A DNA stretch of 15,468 nt from Leptolyngbyaceae cyanobacterium M65_K2018_010. GTDB lineage: Bacteria; Cyanobacteriota; Cyanobacteriia; Phormidesmidales; Phormidesmidaceae. The notes below the pieces were generated by a model. It had not been told where the DNA came from. It saw nothing but the letters and a program-made list of their open reading frames with translations, and searched no databases. Location of the stretch: the NCBI GenBank assembly GCA_015295885.1, contig DVEE01000137.1, positions 1-15,468 of the forward strand. Direction: 5' to 3'. The translations under genes were made by a program, and so were the position numbers. Shown here piece by piece: positions 5,396 through 11,952 of this stretch; position 1 is the first letter of the stretch, and each line of letters begins with the position of its first letter.

Positions 5396-7690
5396 ATGGC
5401 TTTAACTGTTGATCCTGAGCAAATTGACCGGATTGTCTGGAACCAACACCACGATCCCTTTGAGGTACTGGGGCCCCACATGGTGCAGCAAGATGGGCAA
5501 ACCGTCTGGGCTGTGCGAGCCTATTTGCCTCAGGCGGAGCAGGCTTGGGTGATTTTACCGGAGCAACATAAAGAAGTGCCGATGGAGGCTAACCACAATC
5601 CCCACTTCTTTGAGTGTGTGCTCGAGATTAAAGACCTGGCTAACTACCAGATCAAATACCTCAGTAATGGCCATACCCATGTCACCTACGACCCCTATGC
5701 CTTCAAAACCCGTGCCATTACCGACTTTGACATTCACCTATTTGGAGAAGGTAACCATCACCGCATCTATGAGAAACTGGGTGCCCACTACACCGAGCTT
5801 GAAGGGGTCGCAGGCGTCTATTTTGCGGTTTGGGCTCCCAATGCCCGCAATGTTTCGGTGCTGGGAGATTTTAACTTTTGGGATGGCCGCAAACACCAAA
5901 TGCGTCGCCTCTACAACGGAATTTGGGATCTATTCATCCCAGGGTTAGAAGTGGGGACCCACTACAAGTACGAAATCAAAAACTACGACGGCCACATCTA
6001 CGAAAAGTCGGACCCCTACGGCTTTCAACAGGAAACCCGCCCCAAAACCGCCTCCATTGTCACAGACCTGGATCGCTACGCCTGGCAAGACGACGACTGG
6101 ATGGAGCAGCGCCGAGCCACGGATCCCCTGACCCGGCCCATTTCCATTTATGAAGTACACTTGGGCTCCTGGCTGCACGAGTCTTCGGCCAAACCGGCGA
6201 TTCGCCCCGATGGCACCGAGGAGCCTGTGGTCACGGTGGCTGAGCTCAAGCCCGGGGCCCGCTTCCTCACCTACCGCGAGTTGGCGGAGCGCCTGATTCC
6301 CTACGTTAAGGAGTTAGGCTTTACCCACATCGAACTATTGCCCGTGGCTGAGCATCCCTTCGATGGGTCTTGGGGTTACCAAGTCACCGGCTACTACGCC
6401 GTCACCTCGCGCTATGGCACCCCCGAGGATTTTATGTACTTCGTTGATCAGTGCCATCAAAACGGGATTGGCGTCATTGTGGACTGGGTGCCGGCACATT
6501 TCCCGACCGATGCGCACGGCCTCGCGCTGTTCGACGGCACCCACCTCTACGAGCACGCCGACCCCCGCAAGGGAGAGCACAAACAGTGGGGCACCCTGGT
6601 CTTTAACTACGGTCGCAACGAGGTTCGTAATTTCCTGGTCGCCAACGCTATCTTCTGGTTTGAGAAGTATCACATCGATGGCATTCGGGTCGATGCGGTG
6701 GCCTCCATGCTGTATCTCAACTATTTCCGCAAAGACGGCGAGTGGGTGGCCAACGAGTACGGTGGCCACGAACACATTGAAGCGGCTAACTTTCTCCGCC
6801 AAGTTAATCACGTACTGTTTAGCTACTTTCCTGGCATTCTTTCCATCGCTGAAGAATCCACCGCCTGGCCCATGGTTTCCTGGCCCACCTACGTGGGTGG
6901 GCTTGGGTTTAACCTGAAGTGGAACATGGGCTGGATGCACGACATGCTGGACTATTTCCACATGGATCCCTGGTTCCGGCAGTTCCACCAGAACAACGTT
7001 ACCTTCAGTATTTGGTACGCCTTTACGGAAAACTTCATGCTGGCCCTGTCCCACGATGAGGTGGTGCATGGTAAGAGCAACATGCTGGGCAAAATGCCGG
7101 GGGATGAGTGGCAAAAGTTCGCCAACCTGCGCTGTCTCTACACCTATATGTTTATGCACCCAGGCAAGAAAACTCTATTCATGAGCATGGAGTTTGGCCA
7201 GTGGAGCGAGTGGAATGTCTGGGGCGACCTGGAGTGGCACCTGTTGCAGTATGAACCCCACCAGAGCCTGAAACTGTTCATGGGTAAACTCAACGAGTTT
7301 TATCGCAGTGAACCCGCCCTGTTTACCCAGGACTTTGACCAGGCTGGGTTCGAATGGATTGATTGCAGCGACAACCGCCACAGCGTGGTGTCCTTCCTGC
7401 GCCGCGCCAAGGATAGCGATGAGTTTTTGGTGGTGGTGTGTAACTTTACCCCCCAACCCCATAGTCACTACCGCATCGGTGTGCCAGAAAAAGGCTACTA
7501 CAAGGAAAGGTTCAACAGTGATGCCCGCGACTTTGGCGGCAGCAACATGGGTAACCTGGGGGGCAAATGGTCCGACGACTGGGCCTTCCACAACCGGCCT
7601 TTCTCCCTCGATCTCACCCTGCCGCCGTTGGGGGTGATTGTGCTCAAGCTTGATCGCGAGGAAACCCAGCGGGCCCTCTCTGGGCAATAA
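5396..7690 (+). CDS. glgB: 1,4-alpha-glucan branching enzyme
   Basis: A 764-aa glycogen branching enzyme (GH13). It cuts alpha-1,4-glucan chains and re-attaches them through alpha-1,6 bonds during carbon storage in the cytosol. The N-terminal region (about 1-120) is the extra beta-sandwich with HHDPFEVLGPH. A CBM48 domain (about 125-230) contains VYFAVWAPNARNVSVLGDFN, split. The catalytic barrel carries all four GH13 regions: DWVPAHFP from Asp363, GIRVDAVA with the nucleophile Asp433, IAEEST with the acid Glu486, and LSHDEVVHG with His553/Asp554. The spacing of these four residues equals that of E. coli GlgB (405, 458, 525, 526), so the enzyme should be active. The frame is open upstream to 5264, but I chose ATG 5396 because MALTVDPEQIDRIVWNQHHDP is the usual cyanobacterial N-terminus. 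The ribosome-binding site is weak. No other glg gene lies nearby. Confidence 0.97.
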   Translation: MALTVDPEQIDRIVWNQHHDPFEVLGPHMVQQDGQTVWAVRAYLPQAEQAWVILPEQHKEVPMEANHNPHFFECVLEIKDLANYQIKYLSNGHTHVTYDPYAFKTRAITDFDIHLFGEGNHHRIYEKLGAHYTELEGVAGVYFAVWAPNARNVSVLGDFNFWDGRKHQMRRLYNGIWDLFIPGLEVGTHYKYEIKNYDGHIYEKSDPYGFQQETRPKTASIVTDLDRYAWQDDDWMEQRRATDPLTRPISIYEVHLGSWLHESSAKPAIRPDGTEEPVVTVAELKPGARFLTYRELAERLIPYVKELGFTHIELLPVAEHPFDGSWGYQVTGYYAVTSRYGTPEDFMYFVDQCHQNGIGVIVDWVPAHFPTDAHGLALFDGTHLYEHADPRKGEHKQWGTLVFNYGRNEVRNFLVANAIFWFEKYHIDGIRVDAVASMLYLNYFRKDGEWVANEYGGHEHIEAANFLRQVNHVLFSYFPGILSIAEESTAWPMVSWPTYVGGLGFNLKWNMGWMHDMLDYFHMDPWFRQFHQNNVTFSIWYAFTENFMLALSHDEVVHGKSNMLGKMPGDEWQKFANLRCLYTYMFMHPGKKTLFMSMEFGQWSEWNVWGDLEWHLLQYEPHQSLKLFMGKLNEFYRSEPALFTQDFDQAGFEWIDCSDNRHSVVSFLRRAKDSDEFLVVVCNFTPQPHSHYRIGVPEKGYYKERFNSDARDFGGSNMGNLGGKWSDDWAFHNRPFSLDLTLPPLGVIVLKLDREETQRALSGQ

Positions 7691-7755
7691 CCCCAGGGTG
7701 GGGCTATAGGGGCTGCGCCCTTGCTTCCTCTGGTCGAGTTTGAGCCCAGGACTCG
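7691..7755 (+). repeat. Hairpins between glgB and bioF
   Basis: CCCCA-GGG-TGGGG (7691-7703) starts right after the glgB stop, and CGAGT/ACTCG (about 7734-7755) follows. Neither has a T-run, so termination here is not assured and read-through into bioF, 113 bp downstream, is possible. Confidence 0.3.
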
Positions 7756-7803
7756 TCTATTTGGCCTAGGGGAGACCAAGCCTTCTGTGCCGCGCTTATT
7801 CCT

Positions 7804-9000
7804 ATGAGCTCAAGCCCCTACGAGTGGATTGAAAACTCCCTAATCGCTCTCCATCGTGCCCATCGCTATCGCTCGGTAGCGGCATTAGAGGGCATGGCTG
7901 GGGCGACGATTCAGCGCCAGGGGCAGCGGTTGGTGAATTTTGCCAGTAATGACTATCTGGGACTGGCCAGTGACCCACGACTAGCGGAAGCCGCGATCGC
8001 GGCCATTCGTACCTACGGCACGGGTAGTACTGGGTCGCGCTTGCTCAGCGGTCATCGGGAGCTGCATCAGCAGCTTGAGCGGGCGATCGCCGCCCTCAAG
8101 GGCAGCGAAGATGCCCTGGTGTTTAGCTCGGGCTATTTGGCCAATCTGGGTACCATTGCTGCCCTGGTGGGGACACCTGACCTGATTCTGGGCGATCAGT
8201 ACAACCACTCCAGCCTGCGATCGGGGGCCCAGGTGAGTGGGGCGAAGGTGCTGGACTACCGCCACAGAGATGTGGCCCATTTACGAGACCTGTTAGAAAC
8301 CCACCGCGATCGCCACCGCCGCTGCCTGATTACCACCGACAGTGTCTTCAGTATGGATGGCGACCTCTGCCCATTGACCGCCATCCTCAACCTGGCAGAC
8401 ACCTACGAGGCCATGGTGCTAGTAGATGAGGCCCATGGTACGGGGGTGTTTGGGGAACGGGGTTCAGGGGTGGTAGAGCACCTGGGTTGCAGCGGGCGTC
8501 CGCTAGTTCCGGTAGGCACTCTGAGTAAGGCCCTGGGTAGCCTGGGAGGCTATGTGGCCGGGTCTCAACCCCTGATCGATTTCCTTCGCAACCGGGCCCC
8601 AGGCTGGATCTACACCACAGCGTTGTCTCCAGCGGATACGGCAGCGGCCCTGGCGGCGGTACAAGTTGTGCAGCAGGAGCCCCAGCGACGCCAGGCCCTC
8701 TGGGCTAACGTCAATTACCTGAACCAGAGCCTGAATCAGGCTTTAGAAGTGTCAAGCGGGCCGAGATCTCACCTCAAACAACTGCCTTCTGAGTCACCGA
8801 TTATGTGTTTGGAAGGGGCTTCTGCGGTCAGCGTGATGGAGGCCAGTCGGCAACTCCAAGAGTTGGGTCTTTGGGTGTCAGCGGTGCGCCCTCCCACCGT
8901 ACCCACCAGTCGCCTACGCATTACCCTGATGGCCACCCACCAGACCACCCATCTAGATCGCTTGGTTACCGGTCTGCAATCTATTAAGGATGCTCCCTAA
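7804..9000 (+). CDS. bioF: 8-amino-7-oxononanoate synthase (biotin synthesis)
   Basis: A 398-aa PLP-dependent enzyme of the alpha-oxoamine synthase family. It condenses pimeloyl-ACP/CoA with L-alanine to give 8-amino-7-oxononanoate, the first step of the biotin ring pathway. Visible features are NFASNDYLGLASDPRL (about 40-55), GSTGSRLLSGHRELHQQLE (split, about 75-93), the stacking His135 in DQYNHSSL, Asp208 and His211 in VDEAHGTG, and the PLP-binding Lys242 in GTLSKALGSLGGYV. The C-terminal domain ends SRLRITLMATHQTTHLDRL. The related KBL and ALAS enzymes share the fold, but the length and the SNDYLGL/SSGYLANLG pattern fit BioF best. The start is ATG 7804 with a weak upstream ribosome-binding site. 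It lies 113 bp after glgB on the same strand. No other bio gene is in the window, which is common in cyanobacteria, where biotin genes are scattered. Confidence 0.92.
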   Translation: MSSSPYEWIENSLIALHRAHRYRSVAALEGMAGATIQRQGQRLVNFASNDYLGLASDPRLAEAAIAAIRTYGTGSTGSRLLSGHRELHQQLERAIAALKGSEDALVFSSGYLANLGTIAALVGTPDLILGDQYNHSSLRSGAQVSGAKVLDYRHRDVAHLRDLLETHRDRHRRCLITTDSVFSMDGDLCPLTAILNLADTYEAMVLVDEAHGTGVFGERGSGVVEHLGCSGRPLVPVGTLSKALGSLGGYVAGSQPLIDFLRNRAPGWIYTTALSPADTAAALAAVQVVQQEPQRRQALWANVNYLNQSLNQALEVSSGPRSHLKQLPSESPIMCLEGASAVSVMEASRQLQELGLWVSAVRPPTVPTSRLRITLMATHQTTHLDRLVTGLQSIKDAP

Positions 9001-9065
9001 TTCTCAGCCAATGACCCTAGAAACCGAGGCGGCTTGGCCTTCTGAACCAATGCGCTAGTCAATCC

Positions 9066-9083
9066 GGGCTAAACGATTAGCCC
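9066..9083. terminator. Hairpin between convergent bioF and pentapeptide gene
   Basis: GGGCTAA (9066-9072) and TTAGCCC (9077-9083) form a perfect 7-bp stem with a 4-nt loop. It lies 66 bp after the bioF stop and 100 bp after the minus-strand pentapeptide gene ends. There is no T-run, but the placement suggests a shared transcription end. The rest of 9001-9182 shows nothing else. Confidence 0.4.
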
Positions 9084-9182
9084 ACGAATTCCCAAGGCTT
9101 TGCTAGCTTGTACCCGATCCGCCCTGGGGTTTCTGAAACAGTCGATGACCTGGGCTATCCAGCCTCTCAAGGGCGTTGCGGC

Positions 9183-9467
9183 TCAATCATGGATGGTTCC
9201 ATCGGGCATTTTGGCCCCTTTCAAATTCGCAAAGCTTAAATCCGCCCCAGCCAAATTGGCCCAACTTAGATCGGCGCCTCTCAAATCGGCCCAACTCAGA
9301 TTGGCTTGGCTTAGGTTAGCCCAACGTAAATTGGCATGGCGCAAATTAGCTCGGGACAAGTTGGCCCCTTGCAAATCAATACAGTTGAGCTCGGCTGAAC
9401 TCAAGTCAATATGATTAAAATCCCGTTGACCTGCCGCATAGAGCATTTGTAATTCAGTTATATCCAA
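9183..9467 (-). CDS. Pentapeptide-repeat protein
   Basis: A 94-aa protein almost wholly made of pentapeptide repeats. Fourteen consecutive A(D/N)LXX-type units run from about residue 15 (RDFNH) to 84 (ANLKG), enough for roughly three and a half turns of a right-handed quadrilateral beta-helix. The short N-terminal cap (ITELQMLYAAGQRDF) and the tail GAKMPDGTIHD are typical of small cyanobacterial members. There is no signal peptide or extra domain, so a cytoplasmic location is expected. Function is unknown for most of this abundant cyanobacterial family. The start is TTG at 9467, supported by GAGG 8 nt upstream and by the complete N-terminal cap. The gene is convergent with bioF and separated from its upstream neighbour on the same strand by about 410 bp. 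Confidence 0.88.
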   Translation of the reverse strand: MDITELQMLYAAGQRDFNHIDLSSAELNCIDLQGANLSRANLRHANLRWANLSQANLSWADLRGADLSWANLAGADLSFANLKGAKMPDGTIHD

Positions 9468-9879
9468 GAGGATACCTCGAAGAAATTCAAGTTCTATTAA
9501 AAATGATATGGCGGTTCCTGATCGAATAAAGTACAGCAGGAGGTTTACTGGATAAGCGTTTCAGCCCTCCCCGAGTACCTCACGCCAGCGAGAACCCCTA
9601 TAAAGAGATTAGTCTTGGCCTAGACTTCTAGAAGGAGCCATAGGGTAGTTCATTAAGGTGCCCCCCAGCTAGGTCTAGAAGAATGCGACGATACATTCAG
9701 GCTCAGCGATTACCTTGCAGGTCTCATCTAGTTATCCTAGGCAATCTTCATCATAGTTCAAGCGAAAAACCGATCAATAGCCTTCAATCAGGCTAGACTA
9801 AGCTCGGCTTTAAGCCCCTTTGAAAACCTTGGTCCTCCCTAGGGGAGAGTTGGGTTTGACCTGAGGCTCAAACCACGCT
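9468..9879. other. 412-bp gap without a recognisable gene
   Basis: No ORF with coding character on either strand and no tRNA-like structure. It holds repeated TCTAGAAG motifs (around 9628 and 9683), two hairpins at its right end (9835-9847 and 9853-9874), and presumably the promoter of the minus-strand pentapeptide gene. The left part (9475-9540) is AT-rich compared with the neighbourhood. Confidence 0.5.
9853..9874 (-). terminator. Candidate terminator after the rpsU-linked unknown gene
   Basis: GGTTTGA (9853-9859) and TCAAACC (9868-9874) form a 7-bp stem with an 8-nt loop, just 5 bp past the stop at 9880 on the minus strand. A second small CTCCC/GGGAG hairpin follows (9835-9847). No U-run follows, so it may be a 3'-end-protecting or Rho-assisted structure. 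Confidence 0.45.
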
Positions 9880-10401
9880 CTAGTGCGGTTTGAAAGCAGC
9901 GTCCAGATCCATCCCAGCACACTGTTGAGCAGAATAAGTCCAAAAGGACGGAGCTGCGCTAGTACTCATGCCCTTAACGAGTTGGTAAGGCGATTTAGCC
10001 ATGGTCGTCAACCTGGGCTGGGTCTCACTATCCAAAACTGCAAGTAACCAGGGCGTTAATCCCTGTACCTCATCGGGGGAAAGAGTCAGATAAAACTGAC
10101 AGGTTTGATTGTAGCGTCGGATACCTTTACCCCGGCGAGGACTAGCCAGTAACTGTGCCCCCAAGTTGACCCCAATCCTCAGAACCAGCGGGCGATCAGG
10201 GATTAATGAATCTGGCGCTGAATAAGCATACATACATAGGTAGTTCAGCCGCTGTTGACTATCCGTCCAAGAAGCCTTAGGCAGGGTACTAGCGTAGGAT
10301 TTTTCCTTGCCGATAGTCACCTCAGTGCCCAAAATATTCGCAAAATGGGTGTAAAACTCACGGCGTAATCTGGACACTTGCTGGGTGACCTCTGGGGTCA
10401 T
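9880..10401 (-). CDS. Unknown protein, 173 aa, downstream of rpsU
   Basis: I do not recognise the family. The protein is soluble by eye: no signal peptide or membrane segment. The N-terminal part looks helical (MTPEVTQQVSRLRREFYTHF), followed by a Lys/Ser/Thr-rich loop. A central block, RPLVLRIGVNLGAQLLASP with RRGKGIRRYNQTCQFYLTLS after it, looks like alternating beta strands around a strongly basic loop that might touch nucleic acid. The C-terminal third has SPYQLVKGMSTSAAPSFW. The ATG at 10401 has GGAG about 7 nt upstream. The gene begins only 39 bp after the rpsU stop on the same strand, so it is probably co-transcribed with rbp-rpsU and may share their control. A hairpin lies just past the stop. 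Assignment as a real gene rests on the ribosome-binding site, length and spacing. Confidence 0.75.
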   Translation of the reverse strand: MTPEVTQQVSRLRREFYTHFANILGTEVTIGKEKSYASTLPKASWTDSQQRLNYLCMYAYSAPDSLIPDRPLVLRIGVNLGAQLLASPRRGKGIRRYNQTCQFYLTLSPDEVQGLTPWLLAVLDSETQPRLTTMAKSPYQLVKGMSTSAAPSFWTYSAQQCAGMDLDAAFKPH

Positions 10402-10440
10402 GGCTATTCTCCAGGTTGATGAGGGCGGAGGTATTGTCTA

Positions 10441-10629
10441 TCAGCGTTTTGATCCCCAGCGGCGCTGTTTCTGGCGAGCTAGAGTCTTGCGTTTTCGCTT
10501 TTCGATGGGGGTCTCAAAGTGACGATTTTTCCGCATATCAGAAAAAATGCCAGCCCTGGACACCTTACGCTTGAAGCGGCGCAGGGCAGATTCAATATTC
10601 TCGTCTTCTCCCAAAACAACCTGGGCCAT
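10441..10629 (-). CDS. rpsU: 30S ribosomal protein bS21
   Basis: A 62-aa, very basic small-subunit protein that sits near the 3' end of 16S rRNA and helps in translation initiation. The sequence has the bS21 core ENIESALRRFKRKVSRAGIFSDMRKNRHFETPIEKRKRK (split), with the usual Arg/Lys-rich tail. The frame stays open 21 codons further upstream, but ATG 10629 is the start because MAQVVLGEDE is the normal N-terminus and AGGAG lies about 7 nt upstream. It follows the RRM-protein gene on the same strand after 174 bp. The rbp-rpsU order matches the arrangement known from Anabaena variabilis (rbpA1-rpsU), where the pair responds to cold. The intervening 174 bp carry two strong inverted repeats. Confidence 0.95.
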   Translation of the reverse strand: MAQVVLGEDENIESALRRFKRKVSRAGIFSDMRKNRHFETPIEKRKRKTLARQKQRRWGSKR

Positions 10630-10712
10630 TCCTGCTCCTAAAAAACCTTGCTGGGCCGCTAAGAGTCGCGCTCCGCGGGCCCAACCTATCAATAGAGGGC
10701 TAAAGTGCCCCC

Positions 10713-10728
10713 CAATTTCGTGAAATTG
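10713..10728. repeat. Near-perfect palindrome between rbp and rpsU
   Basis: CAATTTC (10713-10719) and GAAATTG (10722-10728) are separated by 2 nt. The tight spacing looks more like a dimer-binding site than an RNA hairpin. It lies about 85 bp before the rpsU start and could mark an internal promoter or operator. Confidence 0.4.
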
Positions 10729-10762
10729 CTGATTAATCTCAGCCGTTGGTCGGGGTGTTTCT

Positions 10763-10790
10763 CCCTGGAAGTGAACTATTCAGCCCAGGG
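10763..10790 (-). repeat. Hairpin just after the rbp stop
   Basis: CCCTGG (10763-10768) and CCAGGG (10785-10790) form a perfect 6-bp stem with a 16-nt loop, starting 13 bp past the rbp stop. It may be a partial terminator or processing site that sets the rbp:rpsU ratio. No U-run is present. Confidence 0.4.
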
Positions 10791-10803
10791 GCAAACTTAG
10801 GAT

Positions 10804-11094
10804 CTAGCGCCGATCGCGCCGATTCCAACCGCCGCCTCCAGCCCCCCCCGACTCGCGAGGTCTAGCCTTATTGACCTTGAGGTCACGCCCCATCCACTCA
10901 GCACCATCAAGAGCTTCAATGGCAGCACTTTCCTCAGATTCGTTTTCCATTTCTACAAAGGCAAAACCTCGAGGACGTCCGGTTTCACGATCGGTGGGTA
11001 GGCTCACCCGACTAACTTTGCCATACTCAGCAAAGACCTCAGTGATTTGGTCTTCGGTGGCCTCAAAGGATAAATTGCCAACGTAAATAGACAC
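10804..11094 (-). CDS. rbp: Cyanobacterial RRM RNA-binding protein with glycine-rich tail
   Basis: A 96-aa single RNA-recognition-motif protein of the cyanobacterial Rbp family. These bind single-stranded, often U-rich RNA, and several are cold-induced. RNP2 is IYVGNL (residues 3-8) and RNP1 is RGFAFVEM (42-49). The two aromatic residues of RNP1 and the Tyr of RNP2 that stack on bases are in place. The tail SGGAGGGGWNRRDRR (from about 82) is the short Gly/Arg-rich type. The start is GTG at 11094, giving the canonical MSIYVGNLS; GGAG lies 8 nt upstream. That site overlaps the palindrome CTCCATGGAG (11103-11112), so leader folding could hide the ribosome-binding site. The downstream rpsU fits the known rbpA1-rpsU pairing. 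Which paralogue this is cannot be told from here. Confidence 0.93.
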   Translation of the reverse strand: MSIYVGNLSFEATEDQITEVFAEYGKVSRVSLPTDRETGRPRGFAFVEMENESEESAAIEALDGAEWMGRDLKVNKARPRESGGAGGGGWNRRDRR

Positions 11095-11102
11095 GATTAC
11101 AT

Positions 11103-11112
11103 CTCCATGGAG
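11103..11112. promoter_or_regulatory. Palindrome over the rbp ribosome-binding site
   Basis: CTCCATGGAG is a perfect 10-bp palindrome. On the minus strand its GGAG is the probable Shine-Dalgarno of rbp. The AT-rich, A-tract-containing leader upstream (11120-11165) may hold cold-responsive control. This is inferred from position only. Confidence 0.3.
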
Positions 11113-11265
11113 AGCAACAACAGGAAGTTAAAGGGAGATGAAACCGAACTTAGGAAAAAACTACTAAGCTGGCTAGTCAACCAACCACTAACTTGGCCCA
11201 GCATATCACGGAGGCCAAAATTCTGCCGATGTTGTCGGGCTCAGCCCTCTAACGGGTTTAACCGT

Positions 11266-11469
11266 TTACTCTTCGGGGAGCACCCACTTGGGGGGTTGCG
11301 AAACCCGCTCCAGAAGCTTGCGGCGCACCGCTTCATCGGCCATTTCAACCATTTCGTCGAGGGAGGTATCGGCAATAAACTTAGCCGCCTGCTCCGTATA
11401 CTTGAGGTTTGGACATTTATCGCCCAGGACACAACCATTGACGCAATCGACTGCACAGTTCACTTCCAT
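11266..11469 (-). CDS. Small conserved protein with a four-cysteine N-terminus
   Basis: A 67-aa protein. The N-terminus has Cys5, Cys9, Cys13 and Cys19 in the pattern CX3CX3CX5C (NCAVDCVNGCVLGDKC), which suggests a bound metal or an Fe-S cluster, or a redox role. The rest, YTEQAAKFIADTSLDEMVEMADEAV split, looks like two amphipathic helices, and the tail QPPKWVLPEE is conserved-looking. I recognise it as a small cyanobacterial type, but no function is known to me. It is not CP12. The frame is open upstream to 11568, but ATG 11469 gives a compact protein starting just before the Cys cluster. GGAG lies very close (2 nt), and an AGAG slightly further. It lies 171 bp upstream of rbp on the same strand. 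Confidence 0.7.
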   Translation of the reverse strand: MEVNCAVDCVNGCVLGDKCPNLKYTEQAAKFIADTSLDEMVEMADEAVRRKLLERVSQPPKWVLPEE

Positions 11470-11554
11470 GGCTCCACTATCTCTACTGACTGAACACCAG
11501 GGGGGCGCACGGTGAGGCATGCCCCTAGCCCTGCCCCAGTCCCATGCTTCAAAA

Positions 11555-11560
11555 ATTGTA
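11555..11560 (-). promoter_or_regulatory. Possible -10 for the four-cysteine gene
   Basis: On the minus strand this reads TACAAT, a good -10 match, about 85 nt before the ATG at 11469. No convincing -35 box lies upstream. Confidence 0.25.
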
Positions 11561-11592
11561 ACAACCACAACCCTAATCTTAGGGAGAGAATC

Positions 11593-11784
11593 GTGGGGAA
11601 TCTTGTATCTAGCCCGGCCTGGGTGTCATCCGGGCCGAAAACCGCCATGCCCCGACCCTCTGCTGCCCCGACCACCCCATGGCCCCTTTGGATTTTAGGG
11701 GGCACCTTGCTGGTGTTGCTAGCTCTAGCCTACCTGTACTGGTTTAACCCCGAATGGGTGCATCTACTCGGCCAACCCGTTTAG
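11593..11784 (+). CDS. Tiny single-pass membrane protein
   Basis: A predicted protein of 63 aa from GTG 11593, or 45 aa from ATG 11647. The only clear feature is one strong transmembrane helix, WPLWILGGTLLVLLALAYLYWF split, followed by a short tail, NPEWVHLLGQPV. The GTG start is backed by AGGGAGAG at 11581-11588, a good Shine-Dalgarno with about 4-6 nt spacing. The ATG has none, but the segment between the two starts is low in recognisable character. An in-frame GTG at 11623 is also possible. Function is unknown. Single-helix miniproteins of this size are common in thylakoid complexes, but nothing here links it to one. It is divergent from the four-cysteine gene. Confidence 0.45.
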   Translation: MGNLVSSPAWVSSGPKTAMPRPSAAPTTPWPLWILGGTLLVLLALAYLYWFNPEWVHLLGQPV

Positions 11785-11952
11785 AGAAAGGTTTCAATCC
11801 GTTAGTCAAAGCCTAGACTTACCCCATACCTCCAGGATCTGGGTCAGGGGCCAGGGCAACCTAGAACCCTGGGCATAGCCCATCTAAACCGTTGCGGTGA
11901 GGGCTATCAAATTCCTTCTTCTGGCTGCTTTCCCCATCCCTAATCCCCGCCG

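Noticed and set aside
6335..7159. Long minus-strand ORF (274 aa) inside glgB
   Set aside because: It lies wholly antisense to the GlgB catalytic domain, which has all its motifs. The peptide has no recognisable family and is a by-product of GC-rich codon use.
9100..9414. Plus-strand 104-aa ORF with repeats such as KLAQLRSAPLKSAQL
   Set aside because: It is the antisense of the pentapeptide-repeat gene; the 15-nt DNA repeat produces a repetitive peptide on both strands. It has no ribosome-binding site, and the minus-strand reading matches a known family.
9183..9467. Tandem 15-nt repeats considered as a CRISPR or satellite array
   Set aside because: The repeat period is 15 nt, in frame, with codon-level variation that keeps the A(D/N)LXX pattern, so it is protein-coding.
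11107..11493. Plus-strand 128-aa ORF starting near the rbp leader
   Set aside because: It runs antisense to the four-cysteine gene. The Cys-rich pattern and conserved tail are on the minus strand, and the plus-strand peptide looks random.
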